A stretch of DNA of 64,000 bases, taken from the NCBI RefSeq assembly GCF_016892705.1, contig NZ_JAFEMB010000001.1, forward strand, positions 1,488,001 through 1,552,000, written 5' to 3'. The notes below the pieces were generated by a model. It did not search any database. It worked only from the letters and a program-made list of their open reading frames with translations, and was not told the origin of the DNA. Below are positions 44,482 to 54,646 of this stretch, piece after piece. A program made the translations under genes and the position numbers. The stretch comes from Microvirga pudoricolor (GTDB lineage: Bacteria; Pseudomonadota; Alphaproteobacteria; Rhizobiales; Beijerinckiaceae). Position 1 is the first letter of the stretch. Each line of letters opens with the position of its first letter.

Positions 44482-45657
44482 ATGACGGAAAATGTTGAAG
44501 TGCATGTTGCGACGGTGCGAGGCATTCAGGCTGTCCCTCTGATTCTCGAAGTTGTTTGCCGAACCACCGGAATGGGCTTCTCGGCCATCGCCAAGGTCAC
44601 TGAAGACCGCTGGACCGCTTGCGCTGTGCAGGACAATATTCAGTTTGGCATTCAGCCAGGTGGTGAACTCAAAGTTGAGACGACCATCTGCAACGAAATC
44701 CGACAGACGCTCGACGCGGTCATAATTGACCATGTCGCTGAAGACGAGAAGTATAGTAGCCATCATACACCAGCCTTATATGGGTTTCAGAGTTACATCT
44801 CCATGCCGATCATGCTCGCGGACGGGACATTTTTTGGGACACTGTGCGCCATTGACCCTCGTCCGGCGCGACTGAAGAACCCCGAGACGATTGGTATGTT
44901 CAAACTGTTTGCTGAACTCATTGGGTTTCATCTCAATGCCAGCGACCGCTTAGCTGCAAGCGAAGCCGATCTTCTGGACGAGAGAAAGACTTCGGAGTTG
45001 CGAGAGCAGTTCTTGGCTGTGCTGGGCCACGACCTGCGCAATCCTCTAGCTTCGATTGATGCCAGCGCGCGGATGTTGAACAAGGAACCCATCACTGCAA
45101 AAGGTGCCACCTTTGTCAGTTTGATACAAAGCAGCGTTGGGCGTATGTCTGAGTTGATTGACAATGTTCTCGATCTGGCAAGAGGCCGCTTGGGTGGTGG
45201 CCTGTCGCTAGAGCGCACGGCACAGGTACAACTCGGCTCTGTCTTGGAACAGGTTGTCGATGAGTTGAGAGCCGCTTGGCCCGACCGTTTGATCGCAACA
45301 GAATTTGCCGTAACCAAGCCCGTCAGTTGCGACCGGGCTCGCATTGCTCAGCTTTTATCAAACCTTGTTGGGAATGCTCTGACCCACGGAGCCACCGATG
45401 AAGTAATCCGGGTTGAAGCATCCACTCAGGGTCGGATCTTCGAGATGTCAGTTATTAACAAAGGGCAACCCATTCCGCCGGCTATGATTGAGCGGCTGTT
45501 TCAACCGTTTTTCAGGGTAGCGGCTCGGCCCGGTCAGCAGGGATTGGGTCTGGGCCTTTACATATCGAACGAAATTGCAAAGTCTCACAGCGGGTCGCTT
45601 AAGGCTGTCTCAACTTCATGCGAAACGCGCTTCACCTTTCGTATGCCGCTTATTTAA
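44482..45657 (+). CDS. GAF-domain sensor histidine kinase
   Basis: A 391-aa soluble kinase. A GAF domain (about 10-155; GFQSYISMPIMLADGTFFGT) is followed by HisKA with the phospho-His183 in AVLGHDLRNPLASI. The HATPase has an N box NLVGNALTHG and G boxes including GLGLGLYISNEIAKSHSG. No membrane segment, so it senses an intracellular ligand or redox state. No response regulator is adjacent; the PAS-receiver-LuxR protein 1.2 kb away is a candidate partner. Confidence 0.92.
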   Translation: MTENVEVHVATVRGIQAVPLILEVVCRTTGMGFSAIAKVTEDRWTACAVQDNIQFGIQPGGELKVETTICNEIRQTLDAVIIDHVAEDEKYSSHHTPALYGFQSYISMPIMLADGTFFGTLCAIDPRPARLKNPETIGMFKLFAELIGFHLNASDRLAASEADLLDERKTSELREQFLAVLGHDLRNPLASIDASARMLNKEPITAKGATFVSLIQSSVGRMSELIDNVLDLARGRLGGGLSLERTAQVQLGSVLEQVVDELRAAWPDRLIATEFAVTKPVSCDRARIAQLLSNLVGNALTHGATDEVIRVEASTQGRIFEMSVINKGQPIPPAMIERLFQPFFRVAARPGQQGLGLGLYISNEIAKSHSGSLKAVSTSCETRFTFRMPLI

Positions 45658-45861
45658 GGGATTATCCCCAGCCTCAGTCCCTTCAATGTATGGACACGAC
45701 CTACTGCCAGATACTGAGGATTAAGACAGGAGCGCGTTCGCATTGTCCCAGAACGACTCGATTTTCCAAGTTCACCAAATTCATCTAACAAACGAGACTG
45801 GATCTTATGCCGAGAACGACTCGAGGCCGCGGTGGCTCATGAGGCATTGGCTGATTGCATA

Positions 45862-46287
45862 CTAGACGCTGTGCGGCTTGGGTGGCTCTTGATCGACCAG
45901 TTTTTGCTCTTCGATGCTAGCCTGATCCTCCAAAAACGTTGCTCTGTTTAAAAGGTCGATGCGATCCGCTTCGCTTGAAACCCATTTTGCCACCTCGCGA
46001 ACACTGCGGGCTCTGTCGCGGTACTCGCTCGGTTTGCTCGGCGTCGGCTCAAGGGGCAATCGACGAACCTCCATCGAAATTTTGATCACCAGCACGCGCT
46101 GATGGTTTTGATCTCTTACGTCGATGACAACTTCACGGGCGTCGCTTTTAGGCAGACGGTCGCGCCCAATCTCTGCGGCGCGTCTGGCGGCCTCATGTTC
46201 GGCTTGATCGAGGGTATGAAAGTCGATCCCTTCCCGGTCAGGGACGAAGCGTGTGCTCTCACGAACATCAAAGTAGAAACGTGGCAT
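45862..46287 (-). CDS. DUF6894-family protein
   Basis: A 141-aa protein. The first 80 residues, MPRFYFDVRESTRFVPDREG then AARRAAEIGRDRLP and REVVIDVRD, are the DUF6894 domain, very common in Methylobacteriaceae and Bradyrhizobium, of unknown function. The last 60 residues are helical and charged. ATG 46287 has GAGGAG upstream and matches the family start; the frame extends to 46350. Confidence 0.8.
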   Translation of the reverse strand: MPRFYFDVRESTRFVPDREGIDFHTLDQAEHEAARRAAEIGRDRLPKSDAREVVIDVRDQNHQRVLVIKISMEVRRLPLEPTPSKPSEYRDRARSVREVAKWVSSEADRIDLLNRATFLEDQASIEEQKLVDQEPPKPHSV

Positions 46288-46629
46288 GAGCATGCTCCTC
46301 AAGGGCGTTATGATATGGAGGACATATCCCTTTCTAGAAGCTGGATGCACAAGTAATTCTCGTCAGGGTATAGATTTTAATGGAAGCAACTGCTGAGCTG
46401 TATCCTCGATTGGGCTTGGGGCAGACGCATGCTCATTGCGGCCTCCTCACGCGGGCAATGAGTTGCCGTGACGATCCTCCTATCTGTTTCGCCAGCATTA
46501 GGCTGACCATCGAGACTCGACATACTTCTTGAGCTGGGATTCTACCTAAGTGTCCATCCTGCCCCAGCAACGGGCCAGAGGCGCCTTCCAAAACAGATTC
46601 TTTCGGATCCTCGGCTTTCAGTTTGGCGA

Positions 46630-46702
46630 TGGTTCTGACAGAGAGGATAGAATTCTCGACCTCCCCTTACCAGGGGGGCTCTACCACTAGGCTACATCAT
46701 CC
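46630..46702 (-). pseudogene. Degenerate tRNA-Thr(GGT)-like sequence
   Basis: The minus strand contains GTAGCCTAGTGGTAGAGC (D arm), CCCCCTGGTAAGGGG (anticodon arm with GGT, loop one base short), a T arm with TTCTATC, and TGTCAGAACCA as a 3' acceptor with CCA. The 5' acceptor does not pair with the 3' one and the D stem is broken, so it is not functional. The region from 46288 to here holds nothing else. Confidence 0.5.
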
Positions 46703-46709
46703 AAAAAAC

Positions 46710-46784
46710 TGGAGCGGGCGAAGGGATTCGAACCCTCGACCCCAACCTTGGCAAGGTTGTGCTCTACCCCTGAGCTACACCCGC
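46710..46784 (-). tRNA. tRNA-Gly(GCC), element copy
   Basis: Identical to the tRNA at 23633-23707. It is downstream of intact tRNA-Thr and tRNA-Ala, so it is probably the transcribed copy now. Confidence 0.95.
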
Positions 46785-46798
46785 GCTCCGTTTGGAAT

Positions 46799-46874
<76 letters not shown>

Positions 46875-46890
46875 ATCAATTTCATCTACC

Positions 46891-46911
46891 GTGGTCACCC
46901 GGTGGTCACCG
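46891..46911. other. Candidate integrase arm-type site at the right end
   Basis: The tandem GTGGTCACC / GGTGGTCACC is an exact match to 24049-24069 near int. Its position between tRNA-Ala and the core shows that this spacer belongs to the element. Confidence 0.65.
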
Positions 46912-46979
46912 GAACTTACGATAGTTCTCCGACTCAGATCTAATCGTATCTCAAACCCTTGCAAAACAAGGGAAAGGGA

Positions 46980-47055
46980 TGGTGCCGCAAGAGGGATTCG
47001 AACCCCCGACCCCCTCATTACGAATGAGGTGCTCTACCAGCTGAGCTATTGCGGC
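46980..47055 (-). tRNA. tRNA-Thr(CGT), intact, at the right junction
   Basis: 76 nt with encoded CCA. The anticodon loop TTCGTAA gives CGT. The 5' part is chromosomal. The 3' 49 bases lie in the direct repeat with 23885-23933, so integration restored a complete gene here. Confidence 0.95.
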
Positions 47056-47193
47056 GTCACGATCCTTCGATCGAAGAGGGCGACCTCATACCCTCTGCCC
47101 CGGCGCTTGGCAAGGGCAGATCGGCACGGATCGCAAGGTCCCGCGGGACTTCCGCGAAAGCGCCCCGCCGGCCCCTGGCCGGAGCCCGCGCCG

Positions 47194-48939
47194 CTACCAG
47201 AAGCGGCTGCGGTCGGCCGGCCGCTTGTCGGGTCCCGGATCGTCGGGCTGGCCCAGCGGAAAGACCACCGCGTCGGGCCGACCGGACGGCCTGCCCCCCG
47301 GGTCGGACGGGATCGATTCGCCCGCCGCCGGCGGGCCCTCGGCCGCCACCTCGACCGGCTCGGCCATGGCATCGCGGACGATGTCCTGGCGGGCGTCGTA
47401 GGCCTCCGGGGTGGGGGGGATGGACGTGAGCGATCCTTGAGTGACCGGGCTCGGCGCGTTCAGACCTTGGGCGGTCGCATCCCGAGGCGGCGAGGCCTGG
47501 ACGACGGGAGCGTCCGGCGAAAGCGGCGGCGGCGCGACGGGCTCCACTCGCCCCTTCGGGGGCACCGCATCCTGCTCCGCGACAATCACCGGCAGGGAGC
47601 GGGGCTCGTCGTCGAGATCCGCCGTCACATCGTCGCTCATGGCGAGTTCCGGCGCCACGAGCACGTCGGGCGGGGCCTCCCACGCGAAGGCGTCGATGCG
47701 GCCCGTCACGGGCGAGATCGGCGCCCATTGGTCGGACACAATGCCGTCGGCGATCCAGGCCGGATCGCGGGGCGCGCGAGTCGCCCGGGCGAGCCACTCG
47801 CGGCCCCGGCCGGTGGCGCCGTGCTCCGCCTGTTCCAGGTCGGACATCAGCAGGCACACCCGCATGGACGGGCGCTCGGCCAGCAGCGGCTCCAGGACCG
47901 ACCGGGCCCGGCCGAACTCCCGCGCCTCGAGGGCCGAGCGGGCGACCGCGAGACGCCCCTCGGGGCCGTCCGAGAGCCGGAGCAGGGTCTCGGCCCGCTT
48001 TAGGCGGTCCAGGGCGGAATCGCCCGGCCGCAGGTTCACGTAGACCTCGGCGAGCTCCGGATGGGGCTGGGATCGCCAGGCCGCCTCCAGGATCTTCGCG
48101 GCCCGGCGCAGGTCGCCCCGGTCGGACAGGAGCTTGCCCGCCAGCCCCGCTGCCGGCACGAGGCCGGGGGCGAGCTTGACGGCGTCCTGCGCGCTCGCGA
48201 GGGCGCCGGCCCGGTCGCGCTCCACCCGGTCGAGGGCATCGGCGGCGAGCAGCACGGCCCGGTGGCGCTTGGCCGTGGGCTTGTCGAGGAGGCCGAGGGA
48301 GGCCCGGCGCTCCACGGCCGAGAGGGCCCCGCGCCAGTCGCGTTCGGCGCACAGGGCCTCCAGCACCGCCTCGCCGGCCCAGGCGGCGGCGGGCGCGAGG
48401 CGGGCCGCCTCGCCGGCATATTCGCGGGCCGCGATGGCGTCGCCCCGGCGGCGCGCCTCGACGAAGAGGCCCCGCAGGCCCAGCACCCGGGTTTCGTCTT
48501 CCTCCATCATCTGGGTGAAGGCGTCCTCGGCGGCCTGGCGGTTGCCGGAAATCTGGGCGGCCTGGGCCCGCAGCAGCAGGGTCAGGGGCTCCGAGCCCAG
48601 CAGGCGCTGGGCCTCGTTGGCGTAGCGCCGGGCCGAGACCGGGTCGCCCGCCCCCACGGCCACCATGCCCCGCGACACGGCCTGATAACCCCGCGAGCGC
48701 CGCCGTGCCCGGGACGCGAAGGTGAGGCGGGACGGCAGGTTCAGCAGGCCGGACACCACCGCCCACAGGAGCGCGAGCGCGATGGCCACGCCGATGAGCG
48801 CGATGGCGGCCACGGACACGGAGGTCTGGACCTCGTAGCCCCCGAAGGTGACCAGGACCGTGCCGGGCCGGTCAGCCAGCCAGACCGCTCCGAACGCCGC
48901 GACGCAAAGAAGGCCGATGAAAACGAGTGCGCGCCACAT
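47194..48939 (-). CDS. hemY: HemY-type TPR membrane protein
   Basis: A 581-aa inner-membrane protein. Two N-terminal helices (MWRALVFIGLLCVAAFGAVW; VAAIALIGVAIALALLWAVV) form the HemY_N domain, then TPR-like helical repeats (about 85-400) and a low-complexity Pro/Asp tail. HemY is linked to haem biosynthesis by position but is not an enzyme of the pathway. It ends the hemC-hemD-mitofilin-hemY run, with 18 bases after the mitofilin gene. Confidence 0.9.
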   Translation of the reverse strand: MWRALVFIGLLCVAAFGAVWLADRPGTVLVTFGGYEVQTSVSVAAIALIGVAIALALLWAVVSGLLNLPSRLTFASRARRRSRGYQAVSRGMVAVGAGDPVSARRYANEAQRLLGSEPLTLLLRAQAAQISGNRQAAEDAFTQMMEEDETRVLGLRGLFVEARRRGDAIAAREYAGEAARLAPAAAWAGEAVLEALCAERDWRGALSAVERRASLGLLDKPTAKRHRAVLLAADALDRVERDRAGALASAQDAVKLAPGLVPAAGLAGKLLSDRGDLRRAAKILEAAWRSQPHPELAEVYVNLRPGDSALDRLKRAETLLRLSDGPEGRLAVARSALEAREFGRARSVLEPLLAERPSMRVCLLMSDLEQAEHGATGRGREWLARATRAPRDPAWIADGIVSDQWAPISPVTGRIDAFAWEAPPDVLVAPELAMSDDVTADLDDEPRSLPVIVAEQDAVPPKGRVEPVAPPPLSPDAPVVQASPPRDATAQGLNAPSPVTQGSLTSIPPTPEAYDARQDIVRDAMAEPVEVAAEGPPAAGESIPSDPGGRPSGRPDAVVFPLGQPDDPGPDKRPADRSRFW

Positions 48940-48957
48940 AGCTGGGCAGATCCTTCC

Positions 48958-50748
48958 TTACTGGACCGTACGGTTGAGAGCCGCGAGGGCATCGGACGCG
49001 ATGGCGTCGGCGGCGTTGTCGGCCGCGACCCGGGCGCGAGCCCCCCGGGCCCAATCCTCCGAGAGGCGGCGCGCGGGCTCGGGCAGGGTCTCCCAGGCCG
49101 CCAGGGCGGCCTTCACGTCGCCGCGCTCCAGGGCCTCGCCGATCCGGGCCACGATGCTAGGCGCGCCCGTGTCGCCGGGCTGATCCACCGGACGCACGGT
49201 CACGACCCGGTCGACCATGCGCAGGAGCCGGTCGTTCCAGCCCTCGGCGCCGCTCCGCGAATCGCGGATGATCGTCTCGCCCACGGGCTTGAAGCCCTCG
49301 GCGAGCTTGGCGGCCGTGGGCGCGCCCGTGGTCGCGAAGGGTTCCAGCGGGGCCAGCCGCGACCCGTCGGTTCCCACCTTGCGCAGCGCCTCCAGGAGAT
49401 CGCCGTAGGGGGTGCCCGACCGCAGGGCGTCGCCCAGGCGCTCGGACAGCGTCACGGCCACGCCCGCCCGGGTGGCGTTGGATGCCCCCTCCTGCGCCTG
49501 GCGGGCGAGGTCGGCCAGGCGCCCGTCCTGCTGGCCGATGCGCTGCTCGAACCCGCCGATTCGCGCGTCCTGCTGGCCCAGGCGCTGGTCGAAGCCGCTG
49601 AGGCGCCCGTCCCACTGAGAGAATTGCTGGTTCAGGCGCTGGTCGAGGGCGCCGATCTGCTGGCCTTGCGCCTCCAGGCGCCCGGCGAGCTGTCCCGACT
49701 GCTCGGTGAGCTTCCGGTCGACGGCCTGGGCGGCATCGAGGGCTTGGGACGCGGCCTGGGAGGCGGCTTGCGAGGCGGTTTGGGAAGCCTCCCGGGCTGC
49801 CTGCGCGCTGCCCTGAAGCCCGCTTTCCAGGGCCGCGAGGCGGGTGGTCAGGTCGGTGAGGGCCTGGCTGTCCTGGGGGGCCGCGTCGGACGGGGCGGGG
49901 CGGTTGCGAACCTCCTGCAGGGTTGTCTGGGCCTCCGTCAAGCCGGTTCGCAGCTCCCGGAGCAGGTCCCGCTGTTCCATGCGACCGCGCTCCAGGGCCG
50001 TGACCCGCCCGGCGAGGGCCCCGGACCCGTCCGCCGGCAGGCCGCTGATGCGCTGCTCCAGCGCGTCGATGCGCCGATCCTCGTGGGCGAAAGGCACCAG
50101 GGCCTGCACGCCGAGCACGATGCCGCCGCCGAGGAGGCCGCCCACGAGGCCGGCCGCCACGAGTTGGCCGAACCGGCCGCCGGATTGCGGAGCCTCGGCC
50201 GTCGGCCCGGCCGGCGGAACCGTTCCGAAGGATGTGTCGGACGCGATCGAATCCACGCCCGTGGCGGCATCGACCGAGGCCGGACCGGATGACCCGTCGA
50301 GGGTCGTGTTCTCCGACAGGGTGGTGTCGGCCAGGGTCGTGTCCGAGAGGGTCGTGTCGGACGGGACCGCGTCGGCGGAGGTCGCGCCGGCGAGGGTGGT
50401 ATCGATAAGGGTCTTGTCGGACGCGGCGCCGCTGCCGGTCAGGGTCTCGCCGGGGACATCGTCCGAGAGGGGGTCGCGCCGGGTCGCGTCGGCGGCCTCG
50501 AGGCCATCGGAGGACGCCGCGCCGGGCAGCGTGACCGAATCCGTTCCCGCGAGGGTGTCGGCCGAGGGCGGCACCGGGGCGGGCGGCGTGTTCCCCGCGG
50601 ACGGCGTCGCGCGCTCGGCGGGCGGGGCCGTGCCCGCCGGCCGCTTGCCGTCGTCCACGACCGTGGGCTTCACGTCGATGGTGGCGGGCTGCCGCGCATG
50701 TTTCTTGCGGGAGGACTTCGGGGCTGTGGGGTCGGATGAATCAGTCAC
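48958..50748 (-). CDS. Mitofilin (Mic60)-family inner membrane protein
   Basis: A 596-aa protein with a GTG start. Residues 1-200 are low complexity, with imperfect repeats of L-(S/A)-D-T-T. One membrane helix follows (LVAAGLVGGLLGGGIVLGVQ), then a long coiled coil with Q-Q-D-x-R-(I/L)-(G/A) repeats (about 230-430) and a C-terminal mitofilin domain. Alphaproteobacterial members bend or organise the inner membrane. Position between hemD and hemY is the typical one. Confidence 0.85.
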   Translation of the reverse strand: MTDSSDPTAPKSSRKKHARQPATIDVKPTVVDDGKRPAGTAPPAERATPSAGNTPPAPVPPSADTLAGTDSVTLPGAASSDGLEAADATRRDPLSDDVPGETLTGSGAASDKTLIDTTLAGATSADAVPSDTTLSDTTLADTTLSENTTLDGSSGPASVDAATGVDSIASDTSFGTVPPAGPTAEAPQSGGRFGQLVAAGLVGGLLGGGIVLGVQALVPFAHEDRRIDALEQRISGLPADGSGALAGRVTALERGRMEQRDLLRELRTGLTEAQTTLQEVRNRPAPSDAAPQDSQALTDLTTRLAALESGLQGSAQAAREASQTASQAASQAASQALDAAQAVDRKLTEQSGQLAGRLEAQGQQIGALDQRLNQQFSQWDGRLSGFDQRLGQQDARIGGFEQRIGQQDGRLADLARQAQEGASNATRAGVAVTLSERLGDALRSGTPYGDLLEALRKVGTDGSRLAPLEPFATTGAPTAAKLAEGFKPVGETIIRDSRSGAEGWNDRLLRMVDRVVTVRPVDQPGDTGAPSIVARIGEALERGDVKAALAAWETLPEPARRLSEDWARGARARVAADNAADAIASDALAALNRTVQ

Positions 50749-50827
50749 GGGTCACTCATGAGATGCAAATAAGGCAAGCTTAAGCGCAGCATTTCGTTCC
50801 GGGCATGGCCGAAAGCAAGGCAGGCGG

Positions 50828-51532
50828 TCACGGCGGCGCCCCGTCTCCGCCGAGCAGGGCCAGGAGCGCATCCTCGTTCGGTCCCGCCGCCACGGCGGTG
50901 CGAAACCCCGCCGCCGCGAGCGGCCGGGCCACATCCGCCGAGAGGCAGAGATGAGAGAGGTCCCGGGCCCCTGCGGCCAGGCCCGCTTCCTCCACCAGCT
51001 GACGAAACAGATCCGCGCTCCGTCTCGAATAATGGAGCGCCGCGCCGACATTGCCAGTGCGCAGGGCCGCGATGGCGTTGTCCGGCAGGCGCGCGACGGG
51101 CTGCGCGTCGTAGGTTTCCCAGATCACGATCCCGTAGCCGAGAGCCCGCAGGGCAGCCTCCGGTTCGGGCTTGCGATGGCGTCCCGTGGCATGGAGCAGG
51201 CGCGCCGGCGCCGGGAGGCTGCCCCGCACGAGGCCCGTGAGGGACCGGGCATCGCCCTCCGCCTCGTGGACCGGTCCGAGGCCCGCCGCCCGGGCGGCGG
51301 CGGCCGTGCGGGACCCGACGGCGAAGACCGGACCGCCAGCCGCCTCCGCCGCGAGCGCCGGAACCGCGTGGGCGCTCGTGAGGAGACAGGCGTCGAACGG
51401 CCCCTCGGGCGGTCTCTCGCCCGTGGGCACGACGGTGAGAACCGGGGCCAGAACGGCCTCGTGTCCCTGCTGCGCGAGCCGCGCCGCCGTGCGGGCGGCG
51501 GCCTCGGGCGCCCGTGTGACCAGAACCCGCAT
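50828..51532 (-). CDS. hemD: Uroporphyrinogen-III synthase
   Basis: A 234-aa protein that closes the linear tetrapyrrole. MRVLVTRAPEAAARTAARLA, LLTSAHAV, VGSRTAAAARAAG and HYSRRSADLF match the family, which is weakly conserved. Its ATG overlaps the hemC stop (51532-51534), so the two are translationally coupled. A longer open frame continues upstream across hemC but is only a shadow. Confidence 0.9.
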   Translation of the reverse strand: MRVLVTRAPEAAARTAARLAQQGHEAVLAPVLTVVPTGERPPEGPFDACLLTSAHAVPALAAEAAGGPVFAVGSRTAAAARAAGLGPVHEAEGDARSLTGLVRGSLPAPARLLHATGRHRKPEPEAALRALGYGIVIWETYDAQPVARLPDNAIAALRTGNVGAALHYSRRSADLFRQLVEEAGLAAGARDLSHLCLSADVARPLAAAGFRTAVAAGPNEDALLALLGGDGAPP

Positions 51533-52458
51533 CAGGCCTTCAGGAAACCGTCGGGCATGCGGGCGCGCAGGTCCTGCCCGGCCTCCCGGCCAAGGCGCTC
51601 CGCCTCCGTGACCGGGCCGCGCCGCGCGACCTCCAGGCTCTCCGAGCCGTCCGGCCGCAGCACCTGCCCGCGCATCTCGATGGTGTCCCCGGTCACCCGC
51701 GCATGGCCCGCGATGGGCGTCCGGCAGGAGCCGTCGAGCACCGCCAGGAAGGCGCGCTCGGCCGCGAGGGCATGGCCGGTCTCCATGTCGAGAATGGGGG
51801 CCACGGCGTCCCCCACCCGCGGATCGCCCGCCCGGATCGCGACCGCGATCGCGCCCTGCCCCACGGCGGGCAGGAAATCGTTCGTGTCCAGTACCTCGGT
51901 GGCGTGGTCGGTCATGCCCAGGCGCCGCAGGCCCGCCATGGCGAGCAGGGTGGCGTCCACGGCGCCGTGCTCCAGCTTGCCGAGGCGCGTCTGCACGTTG
52001 CCGCGCAGGAGCGTGACCCTGAGGTCCGGCCGCAGGCGGCGGATCTGGGCCTGGCGCCGCAGGGAGGCGGAGCCCACCACGGCGCCGGGCTTGAGCTCGC
52101 GCAAGGATCCGGCCTGGAGGCAGATGAAGGCGTCCCGCACGTCCTCCCGGGGCAGGTAGCCCGCGATGACGATGCCGTCCGGCAGGTGCGTGGGCAGGTC
52201 CTTGGCCGAATGCACCGCGAGGTCGATGGAGCCGTCGAGCAGCGCAATGTCGAGTTCCTTGGTGAACAGCCCCTTGCCGCCCGCCTCCGAGAGCGGCCGG
52301 TCCTGGATGGCGTCGCCCGTGGTCTTGATGACGCTCAGCGGCAGGCCCTCCACGGGCCAGCCATGGGCCACCGACAGGCGGGCCTGCGTCTCGTGGGCTT
52401 GGGCCAGCGCCAGGGGGCTGCCTCGGGTTCCAATCACCAGGTTCGCTCGTTCGGCCAT
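51532..52458 (-). CDS. hemC: Hydroxymethylbilane synthase (porphobilinogen deaminase)
   Basis: A 308-aa enzyme that joins four porphobilinogens. It begins NLVIGTRGSPLALAQAHE. It has KDLPTHLP and SLRRQAQI in the active site, RGNVQTRL, and a C-terminal segment with the cofactor Cys in DGSCRTPIAGHA. ATG 52458 (MAERANLV) is chosen; the frame extends to 52689. It is divergent from tsaD across 139 bases. Confidence 0.94.
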   Translation of the reverse strand: MAERANLVIGTRGSPLALAQAHETQARLSVAHGWPVEGLPLSVIKTTGDAIQDRPLSEAGGKGLFTKELDIALLDGSIDLAVHSAKDLPTHLPDGIVIAGYLPREDVRDAFICLQAGSLRELKPGAVVGSASLRRQAQIRRLRPDLRVTLLRGNVQTRLGKLEHGAVDATLLAMAGLRRLGMTDHATEVLDTNDFLPAVGQGAIAVAIRAGDPRVGDAVAPILDMETGHALAAERAFLAVLDGSCRTPIAGHARVTGDTIEMRGQVLRPDGSESLEVARRGPVTEAERLGREAGQDLRARMPDGFLKA

Positions 52459-52597
52459 TCTCGAGATTCGTCGTCCTTGTTCGCGTGATCGCGTTTGATC
52501 TTGTGCGGCGCGGCGGACTATAGGGGGAGGAGACCTGGGCCGTGAAGCCCGAAACCGGAACTCTTTCGCCCGCCTCCCAGAACCCCTCGGATCCCCC

Positions 52598-53653
52598 ATG
52601 CGCATTCTCGGCATTGAGACGACCTGCGACGAAACCGCCGCCTCCGTGGTGGGCATCGGCTTCGACGGGCGCGGCGAGATCCTGTCCAACGAGGTCCTGA
52701 GCCAGATCGCCGAGCATGCCGCCTATGGGGGCGTGGTGCCGGAGATCGCGGCCCGCGCCCACGTGGAGGTGATCGACCGGCTCGTCGCCCGCGCCCTCAA
52801 GAACGCGAACTGCACCGTGGGCGACCTCGACGGCATCGCGGCGGCCGCCGGGCCCGGCCTCATCGGCGGCGTCATGATCGGGCTCACCACCGCCAAGGCC
52901 CTGTCGCTGGTGACCCGCAAACCCCTGATGGCCGTGAACCATCTGGAAGCCCACGCGCTCACGGCCCGCCTCACCGACGGCATCCCGTTCCCGTACCTGC
53001 TGCTGCTGGCGTCGGGCGGCCATACCCAGCTCGTGGCCGTGAAGGGCGTGGGCGACTATACGCGCATCGGCACCACCATCGACGACGCCATCGGCGAGGC
53101 CTTCGACAAGGTGGCCAAGTTCCTGGGCCTGGGCTATCCGGGCGGCCCGCAGGTGGAGCGCGAGGCCCTCAAGGGGAACCCGGAGCGCTTCAACCTGCCG
53201 CGCCCCATGCTGGGCCGCGCGGAACCGAACTTTTCGCTCTCCGGCCTCAAGACCGCCGTGCGGCTGGAGGCGGAGCGCATCGCGCCCCTGACGGCGAGCG
53301 ACGTGGCGGATCTCTGCGCGGGCTTCCAGGCCGCCGTGGTGGACGTGGTGGTGGACCGCACCCGCGTGGCGCTTCGCGGCTTCCGGGACATCGCCGGGCA
53401 CCCCTCGGCCCTCGTTGTGGCGGGAGGCGTCGCGGCCAACCAGGCCCTGCGCGGCGCCCTGCAGCGGCTGGCGGTCGAAACCGGCCTGAAGATGGTGGCC
53501 CCGCCCCTGTCGCTCTGCGGCGACAACGGCGCCATGATCGCCTGGGCCGGCCTGGAGCGCCTGCGGCTCGGCCTCGTCGACGACATCACGGCCCCGGCTC
53601 GCGCCCGCTGGCCCCTCGATTCGAGCCGCGACGAGGCGGGAGCCAAGGCGTGA
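52598..53653 (+). CDS. tsaD: tRNA N6-threonylcarbamoyladenosine transferase TsaD
   Basis: A 351-aa enzyme that places the threonylcarbamoyl group on A37 of ANN-decoding tRNAs. [12 protein letters not shown] starts the ASKHA fold; His115 and His119 (NHLEAH) bind the metal; ASGGHTQL and [13 protein letters not shown] are family signatures. The stop overlaps the gpsA start (GTGA). Confidence 0.97.
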   Translation: MRILGIETTCDETAASVVGIGFDGRGEILSNEVLSQIAEHAAYGGVVPEIAARAHVEVIDRLVARALKNANCTVGDLDGIAAAAGPGLIGGVMIGLTTAKALSLVTRKPLMAVNHLEAHALTARLTDGIPFPYLLLLASGGHTQLVAVKGVGDYTRIGTTIDDAIGEAFDKVAKFLGLGYPGGPQVEREALKGNPERFNLPRPMLGRAEPNFSLSGLKTAVRLEAERIAPLTASDVADLCAGFQAAVVDVVVDRTRVALRGFRDIAGHPSALVVAGGVAANQALRGALQRLAVETGLKMVAPPLSLCGDNGAMIAWAGLERLRLGLVDDITAPARARWPLDSSRDEAGAKA

Positions 53654-54639
53654 GCCGAGACGCCGTCGGCATCGCCGGCGCCGGCGCCTGGGGCACCGCG
53701 CTCGCCAACGCGGCGGCGGCGGGCGGTCGCGACGTGATCCTGTGGACCCGCGACCCGGCCCAGGCCAGCGCGATCGCTGCCACGCGCGCCAACGACCGCT
53801 TCCTGCCGGGCATCGCGTTGCACGAGCGCATCCGGCCCGTCTCGGATCTGGCCGCCCTGCGGGAGGCCGGCATGGTGCTCCTGGTCACCCCGGCCCAGAC
53901 CACCCGGGAGGTGGCCGGGGCCCTCGCGGGGGTGCTGCCCGAGGCCGTGCCGCTCACGATCTGCGCCAAGGGCATCGAGCGCGCCTCCGGCCATTTCCTG
54001 AGCGACGTGGTGCGAGAGGTGCGGCCCGGCGCTCCGGTGGCGGTCCTGTCCGGCCCGAGCTTCGCGGACGATGTCGCCCGGGGCCTGCCCACCGCCGTGA
54101 CCCTGGCCTGCGAGGGCGAGGCGCTGGCGGGCGCCATGGCGGCGGCGCTCTCCGGCCCCACCTTCCGGGTCTATCACCGCACCGACCTGCGCGGCGTCGA
54201 GATCGGCGGCGCGGCCAAGAACGTGCTCGCCATCGCGTGCGGGGCCGTGATCGGCAAAGGGCTGGGCGAGAGCGCCAAGGCGGCGCTGATCGCGCGGGGC
54301 TTCGCCGAACTCCTGCGCTTTGCCCGCGCCTACGGGGCTCAGGCCGAAACCCTCATGGGCCTGTCGGGCTTAGGGGATCTGGTGCTCACCTGCTCCACGG
54401 CCCAATCCCGCAACTTTTCCTTCGGGCTCCGCTTAGGGAGAGGCGCCACCGTGGCCGAGGCCTCCGGCGGCAAGCTCGCCGAGGGGGCCGCCACCGCCTC
54501 GGCGCTCGTCGCCCGCGCCCGCGCCAAGGGAATCGAGATGCCGGTGTCCGAAGCGGTCGAAGGCGTGCTCGACGGGCACCTCACCCTCGACCAGGCCGTC
54601 GACGCCCTCATGAACCGTCCCCTCCGCTCCGAACAGTGA
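53650..54639 (+). CDS. gpsA: Glycerol-3-phosphate dehydrogenase [NAD(P)+]
   Basis: A 329-aa cytosolic enzyme making glycerol-3-phosphate for phospholipids. [12 protein letters not shown] (8-19) binds NAD(P)H, CAKGIE and [10 protein letters not shown] follow, and [12 protein letters not shown] holds the catalytic Lys. The GTG start overlaps tsaD by four bases, a conserved Rhizobiales arrangement. Confidence 0.97.
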   Translation: MSRDAVGIAGAGAWGTALANAAAAGGRDVILWTRDPAQASAIAATRANDRFLPGIALHERIRPVSDLAALREAGMVLLVTPAQTTREVAGALAGVLPEAVPLTICAKGIERASGHFLSDVVREVRPGAPVAVLSGPSFADDVARGLPTAVTLACEGEALAGAMAAALSGPTFRVYHRTDLRGVEIGGAAKNVLAIACGAVIGKGLGESAKAALIARGFAELLRFARAYGAQAETLMGLSGLGDLVLTCSTAQSRNFSFGLRLGRGATVAEASGGKLAEGAATASALVARARAKGIEMPVSEAVEGVLDGHLTLDQAVDALMNRPLRSEQ

Positions 54640-54646
54640 GACCTTC

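Noticed and set aside
50828..53401. 857-aa minus-strand frame spanning hemD, hemC and part of tsaD
   Set aside because: Only the last 234 residues are HemD. The rest is antisense or out of frame with well-supported hemC and tsaD.
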